64,000 nt of DNA from Sinorhizobium fredii NGR234 (GCF_000018545.1 NC_012587.1:186001-250000), one strand, 5' to 3'; shown: positions 18,679-27,893, numbered from the stretch's first letter. The notes: a model not told the origin generated them from the letters alone. Program-made: numbers and translations.

Positions 18679-19022
18679 GGTGCAAGCTCGGGGAAGATAT
18701 GCTTGCCGTCGGCACCGAGCGGCAGGGGCTTTTCCCACCGCACCGCGTCGAGCGTCAGCGGCGCATAGAGATGCGGAAACAGCGCACCGCCGCGCGAGGG
18801 CTCGTAGACGAGCTTGTCGCCGAGCGCGTCGGCGTCGACGGCGACGAGCAGCAGATCCGTCTGGCCCTCGAAATGCCGCGCCGCCGTCTCAGCGACCTGG
18901 TCGTGCGTGGAGAAGTGAATGAAGCCGTCGGCGAGATCGATGGGCGCGCCGGCGAATTGCCCGGCGCGCCGGGCTTCCTGCCATAGAAGCGCCGGAACGA
19001 TCTTGTATATGGTAGCATTCAT
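18675..19022 (-). CDS. DUF952 family protein
   Basis: A 115-residue protein (MNATIYKIVPALLWQEA...). The motifs DGFIHFSTHDQVAETAARHF and YEPSRGGALFPHLYAPL are characteristic of DUF952, a small fold related to ADP-ribosyltransferase-like and RNA 2'-phosphotransferase folds with no established reaction. An alternative in-frame ATG at 19043 (MTDERTK) would add seven residues. It overlaps pyrD by 4 bp and is probably co-transcribed with it; why a DUF952 protein accompanies pyrD is unknown. Confidence 0.88.
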   Translation of the reverse strand: MNATIYKIVPALLWQEARRAGQFAGAPIDLADGFIHFSTHDQVAETAARHFEGQTDLLLVAVDADALGDKLVYEPSRGGALFPHLYAPLTLDAVRWEKPLPLGADGKHIFPELAP

Positions 19023-19140
19023 CTTCGTCCGCTCGTCCGTCATGAATCCGAGCCATGGCCTTGCCGCAAATATCGGCGCGTGTCCACCGCGGTGCACCGG
19101 ATCGAACGCAGATTTCCGCCAGTCTCCAGGGGAGGATGTC

Positions 19141-19572
19141 ATGAAGAAGGTAGTTGCAGCGCTCGCGTTCGGCTTGGCCCTCGGCGGGAGCCATTCGGCC
19201 TGGGCGCAGGAAGCGGCGCCGGGGCGCTTCAGCATGCAGAAAGCGGAGACGGGATTTGCCCGGCTCGACACAGAGACCGGCGAAGTCACCCTCTGCCAGG
19301 AAAAGAACGGCGAACTCGTCTGCCGGATGGCAGCCGACGAGCGCGCTGCCTTCGAGCGGGAACTCGACCTGCTCACCAAACGGGTCGAAGCACTGGAAAA
19401 GGCCGTGCAGGGCGGCGCGACTGCCGTTAAACCCGATCTCCCGACCGACGAAGAGATTGACCGGACCATGAGCATCATGGAAAGAATGATGCGCAAGTTC
19501 ATGGATATCGTGAAGGAGCTCGAAGGCCGCGATACCACCGAAGAAGGTGGACCGGTGCCCGACAAGACCTGA
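19141..19572 (+). CDS. Small periplasmic protein with coiled-coil segment
   Basis: A 143-residue protein starting MKKVVAALAFGLALGGSHSAWAQ, a clear signal peptide with AWA-Q cleavage, preceded by AGGGGAGGA. The mature protein has a short domain with two cysteines (VTLCQEKNGELVCRMAADE), then a heptad-like segment (ERELDLLTKRVEALEKAV), and a methionine-rich acidic C terminus (MSIMERMMRKFMDIVKELEG). I do not recognise a characterised family. It lies divergent from DUF952-pyrD and about 107 bp before the response regulator gene. Confidence 0.78.
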   Translation: MKKVVAALAFGLALGGSHSAWAQEAAPGRFSMQKAETGFARLDTETGEVTLCQEKNGELVCRMAADERAAFERELDLLTKRVEALEKAVQGGATAVKPDLPTDEEIDRTMSIMERMMRKFMDIVKELEGRDTTEEGGPVPDKT

Positions 19573-19678
19573 TCGTCCTGAGCGGACACCGAATGGCGCG
19601 CGGAGGACGAAGCCGATCGGTGAGAAACATGCGGCATTCCGGATGCTGCATCCGAGGCTCTTGGGAGGGAGCGTCATC

Positions 19679-20326
19679 ATGCCCGACATGACCATCATCA
19701 TTGCCGACGATCATCCGCTGTTCCGCGGCGCGATGCGCCAGGCGCTGAGCGGCATGGACGGCTCACCCGCCGTCGTCGAGGCCGGCGATTTCGCGGCCGC
19801 TCGCAAGGCGGCGGCGGATAACCCGGATGCCGATCTGATGCTTCTCGATCTCACCATGCCGGGGGTCAGCGGTCTCTCCGGTCTCATTGCGCTGCGCGCC
19901 GAGTTCCCCAGCCTGCCGGTGATGATCGTCTCGGCCCATGACGATCCGGCCACCATTCATCGCGCCATCGATCTCGGTGCGGCAGGTTTTCTTTCGAAAT
20001 CGGCCGGCATCGAGGAGATCCGCGACGGCATCGGCAAGGTGATCGCGGGCGAGATCTTCGTGCCGGCCGGTTACGACCAGAACCAGGAATACGAGCCGGA
20101 AGTGGCCGATCTCCTGCATCGCCTGCAGACCTTGACGCCGCAGCAGTCGCGCGTCCTGTCGATGCTGGCCGAGGGCCTGCTCAACAAGCAGATCGCCTAC
20201 GAGCTCGGCGTCTCCGAGGCGACCATCAAGGCACATGTCTCGGCGATTCTCCTGAAGCTCAACGTCGACAGCCGCACCCAGGCGGTCATCCAGCTTTCAA
20301 AGCTCGGGAGCGTGGCGGCGGCTTAA
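19679..20326 (+). CDS. NarL/LuxR-type response regulator (CrbR/ErdR-like)
   Basis: A 215-residue protein with GGGAGGGAG as ribosome-binding site before ATG 19679. The receiver domain (1-125) has the acidic pair at Asp10-Asp11 and phosphoacceptor Asp57 (LMLLDLTMPG), and Lys in SKSAG. The C-terminal LuxR helix-turn-helix reads LTPQQSRVLSMLAEGLLNKQ, then IAYELGVSEATIKAHVSAIL. The likely partner is the transporter-fused hybrid kinase encoded convergently at 20552-24058. CrbS-CrbR (MxtR-ErdR) pairs in gammaproteobacteria have this composition and control acetyl-CoA synthetase; assigning this role here is inference. Confidence 0.9.
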   Translation: MPDMTIIIADDHPLFRGAMRQALSGMDGSPAVVEAGDFAAARKAAADNPDADLMLLDLTMPGVSGLSGLIALRAEFPSLPVMIVSAHDDPATIHRAIDLGAAGFLSKSAGIEEIRDGIGKVIAGEIFVPAGYDQNQEYEPEVADLLHRLQTLTPQQSRVLSMLAEGLLNKQIAYELGVSEATIKAHVSAILLKLNVDSRTQAVIQLSKLGSVAAA

Positions 20327-20344
20327 GCGGTAACAACTGCGGAC

Positions 20345-20542
20345 GAATTTGCCCCTCATCCTGCTGCCGCGATCTTCTCCCCGCAGGCGGGGAGAAGGGG
20401 CAAGCCGCGCCCTCTGCCCCAGGGCCGCTGCCCGTGTATCGGCTCGCCCGGCGCCGCCGGGAACGGGAAACGAGCGGTGCGGCGGATCCCTTCGCCCCGC
20501 TTGCGGGGAGAAGGTGCCGGCAGGCGGATGAGGGGCAAATTC
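20345..20542. repeat. RIME-like intergenic inverted repeat (two imperfect 54-bp arms)
   Basis: Positions 20345-20398 (GAATTTGCCCCTCATCC...) and 20489-20542 are imperfect inverted copies of about 54 bp. Each carries an internal hairpin (CTTCTCCCCGC ... GCGGGGAGAAGG). The element fills nearly the whole gap between the convergent response regulator and kinase genes and could act as a two-way terminator. It is of the kind scattered in rhizobial chromosomes. Confidence 0.8.
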
Positions 20543-20551
20543 CGCGTCCCG

Positions 20552-23500
20552 CTACTCCGCCGCCGTCCGTCCCGCTGCGGCGAGCTGGGTCAGCCAGGCA
20601 CGGAGGGCGGCGGGCCGCACCGGCTTGTGCTGCAATGAGACCCCATCACGCTCGGCGGCGCCGCGGACCTCCGGCGTGCGGTCGGCGGTCACCATCAGCG
20701 CCGGAATGCTCTCCTGCCAAAGCGCGCGGATTGCGGCGATCGCCTCGATGCCGGTGCCGTCGTCGAGGTGATAGTCGGCGACGATCGCGTCGGGCCGTGC
20801 CGGCAGGTTTCCCGGGCCCATCCGAGCGCAGGCGGCCACCGATTCCACCGTTGTGACGGCGCAGCCCCAACCGCCCAGGAGCAGCGCCATGCCCTCGAGG
20901 ATCTTCGGCTCGTTGTCGATGCAGACGACAGCAAGGCCGGTCAGTGCCTCGCTCGTCTTCGTCGCGGCGACCGGCTGCGGCCTAGCCGGCTCGGTGGCGC
21001 TTGTATCGAGCGGTACGCTAACCTTGAAACCGGTGCCCTTTCCAGGCTTAGACTGCAGGCCGACCGGATGGTTGAGCACACGTGAGATGCGGTCGACGAT
21101 CGAAAGGCCGAGGCCGAGCCCGGAGGCCGTACGCGCCCCTTCGTCGAGGCGTGCGAATTCCTTGAACACGGTGCGGAATTTCGATGCCGGAATGCCGATA
21201 CCGGAGTCGAGCACTTCGATCGTCGCTGTCTGCCCGTGCTGCCGCACGCCGACCAGCACCTTGCCCTCAAGCGTGTACTTGATCGCGTTCGAGACGAGAT
21301 TCTGGACGACGCGCCGCAAAAGGTTGGGGTCGCTGCGCACGACGAGCGAGGTCGGCATGACAGTGAACGCGATGTCCTTCGCCCGCGCCATCGGGGCGAA
21401 GTCCGTCTCGATGCGCCGCAACAGATCATTGAGCGGCACGGCCTGCAGTCGCGGCTTCATCGCGCCGGTGTCGAGCCGCGAGATGTCCAGCACTGCCCCG
21501 AGAATGGCCTCCACCGATTCGAGCGAGGAGTCGATGTTCTGGACCAGCGCCTTGTTATCGGAATCACCGAGCCGCTCGACGAGCGACGAGGAATAGAGCC
21601 GCGCCGCATTCAACGGCTGCAGGATATCGTGTCCGGCGGCGGCGAAGAAGCGGGTCTTGCCGATATTGGCATCCTCGGCGACGGCGCGCGCCTCGCCGAG
21701 TTCGCGGTTGACCCGCGTCAATTCGCTTGTCCGCTCGGCGACGCGCAGCTCCAGCGTCTCGTTCGCCTGCTTGAGTGCCATGTCGGCCGCGACGCGTGGG
21801 GTGATGTCGGTGTAGGTGGTGACGATGCCCTTGTCGGGCATGGCGTTGGTCCGGACCTCGACGATCCGGGTGCCATTGCCGAGCTCCAGCAGAAACGGCT
21901 TGTCGAGCGCCAGGAAGTTGGCGACCAGCGTCTTTTCCTCGTCCTTGCGAATGTCGCCGCGGCGCGCCAGGATCGCCACGATATCGGCAAGCGGGAAGCC
22001 GACCTGGCCGGCGGCCTCAGGCAGATCGAGCAATTCCCGGAAACGGCGGTTCCAGATGATCAGATTGCTGGCATTGTCGAAGACCGCAATGCCCTGGTCC
22101 ATCTGCGAGAGCGCCGTCTGCAGCATGTCCTGGTTATGTTGCAAGGCCTCGCTTGCCTGATCGAGCAGCCAGGCGGTATCCGAGGAGGGATCGTCCATGC
22201 GCTGCAGCACCAGCGAAAACACCAGCCGGGCCGAAGAGGAGCCGATGGCGCTGCCGAGCAATTGTTCGGAAAAATGGACAAGGGCCATGTCGGCGGAGGC
22301 GTTTTCATCGAGCCAGCGCCCGGACTGCTGCTCATAGGTGTGGAATGACCGCTGCATGCGCTCGTCACCCATATAGCGGGCGATCGTTGTCTTGAGGTCG
22401 CGCACCGTCACCTTCGTCTTGCGGCCGCGGAAGGCCCGCTCCGTGCGCGAGCGGCGGGTGATGAACACGCCGGCCTGGAAGCGCTCGAGCGGCTTCGGGG
22501 TCCGGGTCAGCGAGCCGAGCACATAGGCGAATACATTGACAAGCAAGCTGAGGGCCGATGCGTTGACGAGCGGGTCGGACTGCGGCCCCGAAAAGAGATC
22601 CGTAAACGGTAGGAGGAAGCTCAAAATGGTCGAGGCGACGTGCGAATTGTCGGGCCCGCCGAGGCTCGGCAGGAACAGGGCATAGGCCCAGACCAGGAAG
22701 CCGCTGACCATTCCGGCAATCGCGCCGCGGGCGTTCGCCTGCCTCCAGACGAGACCGCCGAGCAGCGCCGGGGCCATCTGCGAAATGGCGACGAAGGAGA
22801 GCAGTCCCAGCGAGGCGAGGCCGGCGCTCATGTCGGCCGAGCGATAATAGCTGTAGCCAAGCAGCAGGACGGCGAAGATCGCCGTGCGGCGGATATTGAG
22901 CAGCGTGCCGGCCATGCTCTCCTGGAGTGTGCCGCGCGTGCCGAGCCGCTGGCGCAGGAAAACCGGCATGACGATATCATTGGAGATCATGATCGACAGC
23001 GCCACCGAGGCGACGATGACCATGGCCGTGGCGGCGGAGAAGCCGCCGATGAAGGTGAGCAGCGTGATGAAGGGCACGTCGCCGGCGAGCGGCAGGGCGA
23101 GGAGATAGAGGTCGGCGTCGCCGGAGCCGGAGAAGGTCAGGATTCCCGCAATGGCAATCGGCAGGACGAAGAGGTTGATGGCGATCAGGTAGAGCGGAAA
23201 CAATATTCCGGCGGTGCGCAGCTCGTTCTCGGTGCGGTTTTCGACGACGGTGACGTGGAACTGCCGCGGCAGCATGATGATGCCGAAGGACGAGAGAACG
23301 ATCAGCAGGATCCAGCGCGCCACCGGCGTCTGGTACTCGAGAGCGGAAAGCACCGCGGGGCTTTGCTGGGCCGCGGCCAGCAGATTCGCCGGCCCGTCGA
23401 ACAGCACGAACACGATGTAGATGCCCGCCGTCAGCATGGCGACGAGCTTGACGACCGATTCCATCGCGATCGCCAGGATCAGGCCGTCCTGATGTTCGGT

Positions 23501-24058
23501 CGCATCCGTGTGGCGGGTGCCGAAGACGATCGCGAAGCAGGCGAGAAAGAGGGTGACGAGCAGCGGCAGGTCGATGAAGTTTTCCCCCGCGCCGATGCCG
23601 TAATCGCTGGTGTCGATCATCGCAGCGACGGAGCTCGAAACCGCCTTGAGTTGGAGGGCGATATAGGGAATGGCCCCGACCAGCGAGATCAGCGCGACGA
23701 TCGCTGCCACCGCCGGGTTCTTGCCGTAGCGCGCCGCCACGAAATCGGCGACCGAGGTCAGCTTCTCGGTCTTGGCAAGCCGCACGATCCTGCGGATCAG
23801 CGGCATGCCGAGCGTGAACATCAGGATCGGGCCGATATAAATGCCGGTAAATTCGAGCCCGTGCTCGGCGGCGAGCCCGACGCCGCCGAAATAGGTCCAG
23901 GATGTGCAGTAGATCGCCAGGCTCAGCGCATAGACCAGCGGCCTGCCCTTGCTGGCAATCTTGCTTCTGCTGGCCCGGCGGTCGCCGTAGCTTGCGACTG
24001 CGAAGAGCAGCAGCAGATAGGCGAAGGCCGAGGCAAGAATGACCGAACCCGAAAGCAT
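20552..24058 (-). CDS. Hybrid sensor histidine kinase with N-terminal sodium:solute symporter module (CrbS/MxtR-like)
   Basis: A 1168-residue protein. Residues 1-520 are a sodium:solute symporter domain with about 13 helices (LVYALSLAIYCTSWTYFGGVG, SVADFVAARYG). A cytosolic STAC-like linker follows (about 545-625), then a PAS-7 domain (650-757), a HisKA domain with His810 (FFAAAGHDILQPLNAARLY) and an HATPase domain (LVSNAIKYTLEGKVLVGV; DSGIGIP; SGLGLGLSIV). The receiver domain at the C terminus has phosphoacceptor Asp1095 (AIVADYHLDDGTG). The transporter part may sense solute flux. The order matches CrbS/MxtR-type kinases that control acetate use. The LuxR-type regulator encoded convergently is the likely output partner. 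Confidence 0.92.
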   Translation of the reverse strand: MLSGSVILASAFAYLLLLFAVASYGDRRASRSKIASKGRPLVYALSLAIYCTSWTYFGGVGLAAEHGLEFTGIYIGPILMFTLGMPLIRRIVRLAKTEKLTSVADFVAARYGKNPAVAAIVALISLVGAIPYIALQLKAVSSSVAAMIDTSDYGIGAGENFIDLPLLVTLFLACFAIVFGTRHTDATEHQDGLILAIAMESVVKLVAMLTAGIYIVFVLFDGPANLLAAAQQSPAVLSALEYQTPVARWILLIVLSSFGIIMLPRQFHVTVVENRTENELRTAGILFPLYLIAINLFVLPIAIAGILTFSGSGDADLYLLALPLAGDVPFITLLTFIGGFSAATAMVIVASVALSIMISNDIVMPVFLRQRLGTRGTLQESMAGTLLNIRRTAIFAVLLLGYSYYRSADMSAGLASLGLLSFVAISQMAPALLGGLVWRQANARGAIAGMVSGFLVWAYALFLPSLGGPDNSHVASTILSFLLPFTDLFSGPQSDPLVNASALSLLVNVFAYVLGSLTRTPKPLERFQAGVFITRRSRTERAFRGRKTKVTVRDLKTTIARYMGDERMQRSFHTYEQQSGRWLDENASADMALVHFSEQLLGSAIGSSSARLVFSLVLQRMDDPSSDTAWLLDQASEALQHNQDMLQTALSQMDQGIAVFDNASNLIIWNRRFRELLDLPEAAGQVGFPLADIVAILARRGDIRKDEEKTLVANFLALDKPFLLELGNGTRIVEVRTNAMPDKGIVTTYTDITPRVAADMALKQANETLELRVAERTSELTRVNRELGEARAVAEDANIGKTRFFAAAGHDILQPLNAARLYSSSLVERLGDSDNKALVQNIDSSLESVEAILGAVLDISRLDTGAMKPRLQAVPLNDLLRRIETDFAPMARAKDIAFTVMPTSLVVRSDPNLLRRVVQNLVSNAIKYTLEGKVLVGVRQHGQTATIEVLDSGIGIPASKFRTVFKEFARLDEGARTASGLGLGLSIVDRISRVLNHPVGLQSKPGKGTGFKVSVPLDTSATEPARPQPVAATKTSEALTGLAVVCIDNEPKILEGMALLLGGWGCAVTTVESVAACARMGPGNLPARPDAIVADYHLDDGTGIEAIAAIRALWQESIPALMVTADRTPEVRGAAERDGVSLQHKPVRPAALRAWLTQLAAAGRTAAE

Positions 24059-24296
24059 GCCTCACTCCTCGACGGTGAGCATAGGACAAGTCCATCCCAT
24101 TGAGAATTGGTTGCTTTATGCGTCTTAAGTCCAAGACGTGCTTGAGCCTTGCCGCAGCTGCGCGCGCGCCCCGCCGCGCACCCTGATCGCCAAGGGCGGT
24201 TCCCTCACACGCGCCTTTGGTCTAGATTCCTACCACCGGTTGCCGCGGGACAGGCGCGGGCGATCGTTCCAGGACGGGGATCTGACGGAGAGAGGC

Positions 24297-24725
24297 ATGC
24301 TGAACGAATTCAAAGAGTTTATCGCCCGCGGCAATGTGATGGATCTGGCGGTCGGCGTCATCATCGGCGCCGCCTTCACCAAGATCGTTACCTCGGTCGT
24401 CGACGACCTCGTCATGCCGATCGTCGGCGCGATCACCGGCGGCGGGTTTGATTTCTCCAATTATTTCCTGCCGTTGTCAGCCAACGTCACCGCTCCGACG
24501 CTTGCCGCCGCCCGCCAGCAGGGCGCCGTCTTCGCCTATGGCAGCTTCATCACCGTGCTCATCAATTTCATGATCCTCGCCTGGATCATCTTCCTGCTGG
24601 TCAAGGCAGTGAACCGCATACGCGCCTCGGTGGAGCGGGAGAAGGCGCCGGAGCCGGCCGCACCGCCGCCTGAGGATGTCCGGCTCCTGTCGGAGATACG
24701 GGATATTCTGAAGCAGCGCGCCTAG
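24297..24725 (+). CDS. mscL: Large-conductance mechanosensitive channel
   Basis: A 142-residue protein starting at ATG 24297 after an AGAGAGGC ribosome-binding site. It has the conserved N terminus [22 protein letters not shown]1 ([23 protein letters not shown]), a periplasmic loop, TM2 ([22 protein letters not shown]) and the cytoplasmic helix ending EIRDIL. MscL opens under membrane tension to release solutes during osmotic downshock. The TAG stop codon lies within the left end of a dispersed repeat (24722-24837). Confidence 0.96.
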   Translation: MLNEFKEFIARGNVMDLAVGVIIGAAFTKIVTSVVDDLVMPIVGAITGGGFDFSNYFLPLSANVTAPTLAAARQQGAVFAYGSFITVLINFMILAWIIFLLVKAVNRIRASVEREKAPEPAAPPPEDVRLLSEIRDILKQRA

Positions 24726-24837
24726 ATCACGATGATTTTAGGTCGGATCGACCTAAAATCATGAACGTGATCGATTCTAATAGGTTAGAGCGGGATGCGG
24801 GCGGAAAACCGCACACACTTTCCCTCATCCCGCTCTA
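24722..24837. repeat. Dispersed approx. 116-bp intergenic repeat, copy 1
   Basis: The sequence runs from CTAGATCACGATGATTTTAGG to the CATCCCGCTCTA end and is nearly identical to 48223-48337. It contains nested palindromes: GATTTTAGGTCGgatCGACCTAAAATC, and TAGAGCGGGATG paired with CATCCCGCTCTA around GGGCGGAAAACCG. Its first bases include the mscL TAG stop. The ends are CTA-rich, so either orientation can supply a TAG. Confidence 0.85.
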
Positions 24838-24925
24838 GGCGCGTAAATTCATCACAGAAATCGATATATCCGTCAGAGAAAATCGCGTGATCGCGGGCGG
24901 GAAAGTGTCTAGAAGCGGCGGGCAA

Positions 24926-25024
24926 CTACAGCGCCGTGCGTGTTTCAGACGCACAAAGGTCGCTGTAGCACTTTGAATTGCTGCATGTCTCCTTAAATCG
25001 ACTGCGATTTAAGGAGACATGCAG
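24926..25024. repeat. RIME1-type element, copy 1
   Basis: Two adjacent palindromes are visible: CTACAGCG (24926-24933) pairing with CGCTGTAG (24961-24968) around GTGCGT/ACGCAC, and a perfect 20-bp arm (24981-25000) pairing with 25005-25024 across a 4-nt loop. Length and two-palindrome design match Rhizobium RIME1. The related copy is at 33661-33765. It ends 2 bp before the GGAG of the following aminotransferase gene. Between it and the 24722-24837 repeat there is no gene. Confidence 0.85.
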
Positions 25025-25040
25025 TAGGAGCCCGCTGCCG

Positions 25041-26207
25041 ATGACGATCATGACAAGCCTCAGCCCACGCGCGCTTTCGGCGCCCGAAAGCGGCATCGTG
25101 GAAGTGGTGAACTATGCCCGCGGTCGCGACGGCCTCATTCCGCTCTGGGTCGGCGAGGGCGACCTTCCGACGCCGGATTTCATCAGCCGGGCTGCAGCAC
25201 AAGGGCTGATGGGCGGCGAGACCTTCTACACCTGGCAGCGCGGCATCCCGCCGCTGCGCGAAGCCTTGGTGCGCTACTACCAGCGCCGCTTCCAGAAGAC
25301 GCTCGCGCCCGAGAATTTCTACGTCACCGGATCGGGAATGCAGGCGATCAAGCTTTCGATCGAGGCGATCGCTTCGCCCGGCGACGAGATCGTGCTCCTG
25401 ACCCCGGCCTGGCCGAATTTCGCGGCCGCCGCGGACCTCTCCGGCGTCCGGCCGGTCTCGGTACCGTTGCGCTTCGAGAACGGCAAGTGGCAACTCGATC
25501 TCGACAGGCTCGAGGCGGCGATCGGGAAGAAGACGCGGGCGCTGTTCATCAACACGCCGTCCAATCCGACCGGATGGACGGCGACGCAGGACGATCTCAA
25601 GGCCATCCTGTCGCTGGCGCGCAAGCATGGTCTCTGGATCATCGCCGACGAGATCTACGCACTCTATTATTATCTCGGCGGCCGCGCGCCGTCGTTCCTC
25701 GATATCATGGCGGAGGACGACCGCATCCTCTTCGTCAATTCCTTCTCCAAGAACTGGGCGATGACCGGCTGGCGTGTCGGCTGGATCGTGGCGCCGCCGG
25801 CCGTGGGGCAGGTGCTCGAAAATCTGATCCAGTATTCGACGTCGGGCGTTGCGCAGTTCATGCAGCGCGGCGCCGTCGTCGCCCTGGACGAAGGGGATGG
25901 TTTCGTCGACGACAACGTCGCCAAGGCCCGGCGCAATCGCGATATGCTCTGCGATGCGCTGATTGCCACCAACCGTGTCGAGACCCTGAAGCCGGACGGA
26001 GCGCTTTATGCCTTCCTGAAGATCGATGGCGTGACGGACGCACGCCGGGCGTCGATGGACATCGTCGACGAGACCGGCGTCGGGTTGGCGCCCGGAACGG
26101 CTTTCGGCGAAGGCGGATCGCTCTTCATGCGGGCCTGCTTCCTGCGCGATCCGGCCCAGATCGCCGAAGCGGCGGATCGGCTGCGCACCTATATCCTCGG
26201 CCGCTGA
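25041..26207 (+). CDS. PLP-dependent aminotransferase, class I/II
   Basis: A 388-residue fold-type I enzyme. ATG 25041 is chosen because a GGAG at 25027 precedes it; upstream codons belong to RIME1. It has the aspartate-aminotransferase-like features VGEGDLPTPDFI, FYVTGSGMQAIKL, INTPSNPTGW, the cofactor aspartate in IIADEIYALYYY, and the Schiff-base lysine in FVNSFSKNWAMTGWRVGW. Substrate is uncertain (aromatic, aspartate or branched-chain amino acids). No operon partner is evident; a galE-like gene follows after 171 bp. Confidence 0.9.
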   Translation: MTIMTSLSPRALSAPESGIVEVVNYARGRDGLIPLWVGEGDLPTPDFISRAAAQGLMGGETFYTWQRGIPPLREALVRYYQRRFQKTLAPENFYVTGSGMQAIKLSIEAIASPGDEIVLLTPAWPNFAAAADLSGVRPVSVPLRFENGKWQLDLDRLEAAIGKKTRALFINTPSNPTGWTATQDDLKAILSLARKHGLWIIADEIYALYYYLGGRAPSFLDIMAEDDRILFVNSFSKNWAMTGWRVGWIVAPPAVGQVLENLIQYSTSGVAQFMQRGAVVALDEGDGFVDDNVAKARRNRDMLCDALIATNRVETLKPDGALYAFLKIDGVTDARRASMDIVDETGVGLAPGTAFGEGGSLFMRACFLRDPAQIAEAADRLRTYILGR

Positions 26208-26378
26208 ACCGGGTCCATTCCTGGCCGATCGATAAAATCCGAATGATTGCCGTGGCGGCCACTTAACCACACGGATGAGAATAGCCGGCGAAGAGCGGCG
26301 CCGGCGCCCCGGTTTACCAATTCCGTAAGCATCGCCCGTCTTTCCTGTCCCCGGGTTATATCGGGGGTGAAAGCAGCC

Positions 26379-27413
26379 ATGGCCATATTGGTAACAGGCG
26401 GAGCGGGCTATATCGGCAGCCATATGGTTTGGTCATTGCTCGACGCGGGAGAGACCGTCGTCGTGCTCGACAGCCTGACGACCGGCTTCCGTTGGGCGGT
26501 TGCGCCGGAGGCGCGTTTCTATTTCGGCGATGTCGGCGACCGGGCCGTGCTGGCGCGGATATTCGCCGAGAACGAGATCGACGCGGTCGTCCATTTTGCC
26601 GGATCGGCGGTCGTGCCGGAGTCCGTCGCCAAGCCGCTCGCCTACTACGAGAACAATACGGCAAAGACGCGGATGCTGATTGCCGCGACGATCGAAGCCG
26701 GTGTGCGCCGTTTCGTCTTCTCTTCGACGGCCGCCGTCTATGGGACCCAGGATACGCCGGAGCCGGTCAAGGAAACGGCGTGGCTGCGTCCGGAAAGCCC
26801 CTATGGGCGTTCCAAGCTGATGTCGGAGATCATGCTGCAGGATGCGGCGGCCGCGCATGACTTCAGCTATGTCGCGCTTCGCTATTTCAATGTGGCCGGG
26901 GCCGATCCTCTCGGTCGTGCCGGACAATCGACCTTCGGCGCCACCCATCTCATCAAGGTCGCCTGCGAGGCGGCACTCGGCAAGCGCCGCAAGGTCGACG
27001 TGTTCGGCACCGACTATCCGACAGCGGATGGCACCGGCATCCGCGACTACATCCATGTCAGCGATCTGGTCGCCGCCCATCGGAACGCGCTTGATTATCT
27101 AAGGCGCGGCGGTGAGCCGCTCGTCACCAATTGCGGCTATGGCGAAGGCTTTTCCGTGTTGCAGGTGCTCGACACGGTCCGGCAGGTTTCCGGCTGCGAT
27201 TTCCGCGTCGATTATGCGCCGCGCCGCCCGGGCGATGCGGCCCAGGTCGTCGCCGATCCGACCGTCGCGCGGTTGAAGCTCGACTGGGTCCCGACCCATG
27301 CGAGCCTCGAACATATCGTCCAGAGCGCCTTCGATTGGGAAGGGTATCTGAGCCGCAAGAACAGTTTCGACGCCGGTCGCAGCGAAGACGGACGCCTTGT
27401 CGCCAACGGCTGA
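26379..27413 (+). CDS. UDP-glucose 4-epimerase (GalE/ExoB-like)
   Basis: A 344-residue extended SDR starting MAILVTGGAGYIGSHMVW at 26379 after GGGGGTGA. NAD-binding GGAGYIGSH, catalytic SSTAAVYG and YGRSK (Tyr-x-x-x-Lys), LRYFNVAGADP and GIRDYIHVSDL are all typical of GalE. It interconverts UDP-glucose and UDP-galactose for surface polysaccharides. Rhizobia often carry another copy (exoB) elsewhere, so this one may be a paralogue. The stop is 13 bp from the end of the convergent chorismate mutase gene. Confidence 0.92.
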   Translation: MAILVTGGAGYIGSHMVWSLLDAGETVVVLDSLTTGFRWAVAPEARFYFGDVGDRAVLARIFAENEIDAVVHFAGSAVVPESVAKPLAYYENNTAKTRMLIAATIEAGVRRFVFSSTAAVYGTQDTPEPVKETAWLRPESPYGRSKLMSEIMLQDAAAAHDFSYVALRYFNVAGADPLGRAGQSTFGATHLIKVACEAALGKRRKVDVFGTDYPTADGTGIRDYIHVSDLVAAHRNALDYLRRGGEPLVTNCGYGEGFSVLQVLDTVRQVSGCDFRVDYAPRRPGDAAQVVADPTVARLKLDWVPTHASLEHIVQSAFDWEGYLSRKNSFDAGRSEDGRLVANG

Positions 27414-27426
27414 CCCGGCGAAAGGC

Positions 27427-27732
27427 TTATTCCTGGTCTTCGCCGAGGAGCGTGCGCTCATGGGCGATTGCGTGGTCGATCAGCTGCGCCCACAGCTCTT
27501 CATAAAAGTCCGGCTCGAGGCCGAACGCGACCGCATGCCTGCGGGCATTCTCGCGGACCTCGGCGACGCGCGCCGGAATGTCGGCCTTCAGGTTCAGCGG
27601 GCGCTTGATCTCGGCGGCGCGGTCGATATAGCCCCAGCGCTCGGCAAAGAGCGCCATCAGGGCGCGGTCGAGCCGATCGATCTCGGCGCGCACATCTGCC
27701 ATCGTCGTGCATTCTGCGGGGGTCTTCGGCAT
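27427..27732 (-). CDS. Chorismate mutase, AroQ type
   Basis: A 101-residue all-helical protein from ATG 27732 (MPKTPAECTTMADVRAEIDR), chosen because AGGAG lies 6 bp before it; a further ATG at 27771 lacks such a site. The motif order (RAEIDRLDRALMALFAERWGYIDRAAEIK, then ARVAEVRENARRHAVAFGLEPDFYEELWAQLIDHAIAHE, split here for brevity) is that of monofunctional AroQ mutases. It converts chorismate to prephenate for phenylalanine and tyrosine synthesis. It is convergent with the galE-like gene. Confidence 0.92.
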   Translation of the reverse strand: MPKTPAECTTMADVRAEIDRLDRALMALFAERWGYIDRAAEIKRPLNLKADIPARVAEVRENARRHAVAFGLEPDFYEELWAQLIDHAIAHERTLLGEDQE

Positions 27733-27893
27733 ATCCGGCTCCTGCCGGGGCGCATCACGCCCCGTTTTCATCGCGCCGAACTGCTAGCAAAGCGGATGCC
27801 GGCTGAGAAGGGGAAAAACCGCCGCAGCGCGGCACAGGGGCTTCGGCGGCGCTTTGGGGCCATCTTTGGCTCACCCTGCTGACACACACTCCC

